The notes under the pieces are model-generated. The model worked only from the letters and a program-made list of their open reading frames with translations. It was not told the origin of the DNA and made no database searches. Shown piece after piece: positions 62,561 to 64,000 of a stretch of 64,000 nt of DNA (position 1 is the first letter of the stretch; each line of letters starts with the position of its first letter). Both the position numbers and the translations under genes were made by a program. Source of the DNA: Flavobacteriaceae bacterium PRS1 (lineage in GTDB: Bacteria; Bacteroidota; Bacteroidia; Flavobacteriales; Flavobacteriaceae); NCBI GenBank assembly GCA_003709165.1, contig RDRZ01000003.1:1-64000 (forward strand), in the 5' to 3' direction.

Positions 62561-64000
62561 TTAATTACAATCTTGTTCCAGAACGATAGTAACACCTGAA
62601 TTATTATGCAATACTAATCTATCACTTCCACAATCTGTAACAATCCAATCACCATTTATGGCTTGAATATTTGCAAATTGAATTAACACACCATCATTGG
62701 TTTGTGATGTTGACCAGAATCCTGTAAATGCATCATTAATATTCATATCTGTAATAGTTATTCCTTGATCGTTATTAAAATCTAAATCGTAACCGGATAA
62801 ATCATCGCTACCATTAAAATCAACAACATTCCAAACACACTCCAACAAATAAGAATCAACTTCTAATTCAGTACAGTCAGTATTACAATATTCTACATGT
62901 AATTGAATTTCAAACAATTGGAAATTTCCATTATTAATATTTTCTACTTTCAGATATACCGTTTGTGGATTAGAAGTATTAGCATCTTCTGTAGGTACTT
63001 CTATTTGATTCAGTCCATTTGCAGCATCTTCACTACTTTCATAATATGTGAATGAATGTACTGCAGTAAGAACGCAATCTGCAAAAGCAGCAGTTAAATC
63101 GAATATCGCACTATCATCATCCGTTTCTCCATCGCATTCTGTAAGAGTTGTGTTTTCAAAACATTGGTAAGGACAATCTTTCTCAAATACAAGGTAATTA
63201 TCTCCATTAATCATTTTTATCCTATGTTCTCCACATTCTGAAATTTTCCATCTTTTTGAGATTATATCATAAGGAGGGGGTAAATCTATAACAAGAGTTA
63301 TCTCTTGGTATGTAAGTTCTATATCCCAATGCCCTACTATTTCTTCATTAGTAACTGAGTTTGCAACTACTAACACATGATCATTTAGAAAATGGAATAC
63401 GCCTGAAGGTACATTAGCAAACAAATTAGAACCTGCAAACCATTGACATTCTCTGAGGAATGATCTCACTTCTTGTGCGCTGCAACCTAAATGGTCTTCA
63501 CATTCTTGTTTAAGTACTATACGTGTATTGTCAGTAACTGTTGCATTTTCTCTAATTAGCTCAAATTTATTATGATGACATTGTACGATTAACCAGTCTC
63601 CACCTAAATCCTCATCAAATTCTGTTAATTCTGAAATACTTAACACAATGCCAGCGTCTGTTACTGAAGTTCTCCAAATTCCAGTAATATTGGCAACACC
63701 AGTAGAATTTTCATTAACAATAAGTAACTCTCCATTTTCTTTAAAATAAATATCAAAGTCTCTAAAATTATCATCTCCATTATACCTATGAATCTCCCAA
63801 TAACATTCTTGCAAATACCTATCTACGGCTTGTTTACGACAAGCTTCTTCGTCGTCACAATTTTCACGTGCTTCGTTAAGTACTCTTGCCAGTTCCTGAT
63901 TGTTATGAACTTCTATAGTTTCTCCATTTGCATAGACCATAGTTATTGGGAAGTTTAAACTAACCAAAAGAGCACCTGAATTGCTGTTTTCTATTCTTTC
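62561..64000 (-). CDS. Secreted/lipoprotein with three tandem lipocalin-like repeats (5' end outside the window)
   Basis: The frame is open to the right edge (codons continue to 64000), so the true start lies beyond the window; a TTG at 63967 is not a credible start. The first part (N-F-P-I-T-M-V-Y-A-N-G) resembles an N-terminal domain seen in flavobacterial lipoproteins. Three related modules of about 100-130 residues follow, each beginning with a Cys-Trp (ECYWEIHRYNG, ECQWFAGSNL, ECVWNVVDFNG) and ending in a Cys-x-x-x-x-hydrophobic strand (QCHHNKFELI, ECGEHRIKMI, DCGSDRLVLH). The second and third modules are separated by a Cys-Asp-rich segment like the T9SS cargo repeats. Function unknown; likely cell surface. 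Confidence 0.7.
   Translation of the reverse strand, partial: ERIENSNSGALLVSLNFPITMVYANGETIEVHNNQELARVLNEARENCDDEEACRKQAVDRYLQECYWEIHRYNGDDNFRDFDIYFKENGELLIVNENSTGVANITGIWRTSVTDAGIVLSISELTEFDEDLGGDWLIVQCHHNKFELIRENATVTDNTRIVLKQECEDHLGCSAQEVRSFLRECQWFAGSNLFANVPSGVFHFLNDHVLVVANSVTNEEIVGHWDIELTYQEITLVIDLPPPYDIISKRWKISECGEHRIKMINGDNYLVFEKDCPYQCFENTTLTECDGETDDDSAIFDLTAAFADCVLTAVHSFTYYESSEDAANGLNQIEVPTEDANTSNPQTVYLKVENINNGNFQLFEIQLHVEYCNTDCTELEVDSYLLECVWNVVDFNGSDDLSGYDLDFNNDQGITITDMNINDAFTGFWSTSQTNDGVLIQFANIQAINGDWIVTDCGSDRLVLHNNSGVTIVLEQDCN

Overview
The window is AT-rich chromosomal DNA from a marine-type member of the Flavobacteriaceae (Bacteroidota). The evidence is a type B type-9-secretion C-terminal domain, a fused SecDF, the Bacteroidota forms of Rho (long disordered insert) and CdaA, many lipoproteins with short Cys-ending signal peptides, TAnnTTTG -7 promoter boxes and very weak Shine-Dalgarno sequences. 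Only one RNA gene, a tRNA-Glu(TTC), was found. There is no rRNA, CRISPR array, transposase, integrase or SusC/SusD pair.

Region 1 (1-18,092, + strand) is a carbohydrate island. It starts with the tail of an FG-GAP/VCBS-like protein and a vanadium-haloperoxidase/PAP2 lipoprotein. A cytosolic disaccharide operon follows: GH100-like glycosidase, P-loop sugar or glycerate-type kinase, SLC45/GPH transporter, FucP-like transporter and GH37 trehalase. This operon is split by a 10.16-kb block. The block carries the C-terminal part of an FGE-like protein, a two-domain six-hairpin glycosidase, two GH127-superfamily proteins and an aldose epimerase, nearly all predicted lipoproteins. It is bounded by a 228-bp direct repeat made of the first 71 codons of the transporter. 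The left copy is fused in frame to the FGE-like remnant, and the right copy belongs to the intact transporter. The trehalase carries the N-terminal EF-hand-like calcium loop known from fungal neutral trehalases.

Region 2 (18,108-32,231) is mostly housekeeping: clpS, tpiA, a DoxX-type protein, a tandem DUF1599 protein, folP, cdaA, an ABC exporter, truA, a phosphodiesterase, rho, rpsT and tRNA-Glu. It is interrupted at 23.0-25.9 kb by small envelope genes and a decayed patch. There a second 5'-gene-fragment duplication (about 258 bp) fuses the start of a beta-barrel gene to the tail of a broken HExxH protein. Its topology is the same as the first.

Region 3 (32,600-64,000) holds proS, a Gly/Tyr-rich lipoprotein with an OmpP1/FadL-like porin, a large T9SS cargo protein, folE, cysS, yidD, lgt, DUF192 and MEMO-like lipoproteins, secDF, mdh, gyrB, asnB, queE, a YitT-family protein, a cupin, rluF, a VOC protein, folD, ffh and the 3' part of a repeat-containing secreted protein that runs off the right edge.

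The window also has several families of small dispersed palindromic repeats: two 166-nt MITE-like elements, two roughly 80-nt nested palindromes and several cccgat-Ngct-atcggg palindromes. Two related leader modules lie directly against start codons. One is shared by folE and mdh, the other by tpiA, the ABC exporter and the phosphodiesterase. The most unusual signals are the two matched 5'-fragment duplications that made chimeric genes, and the repeat-derived leaders.
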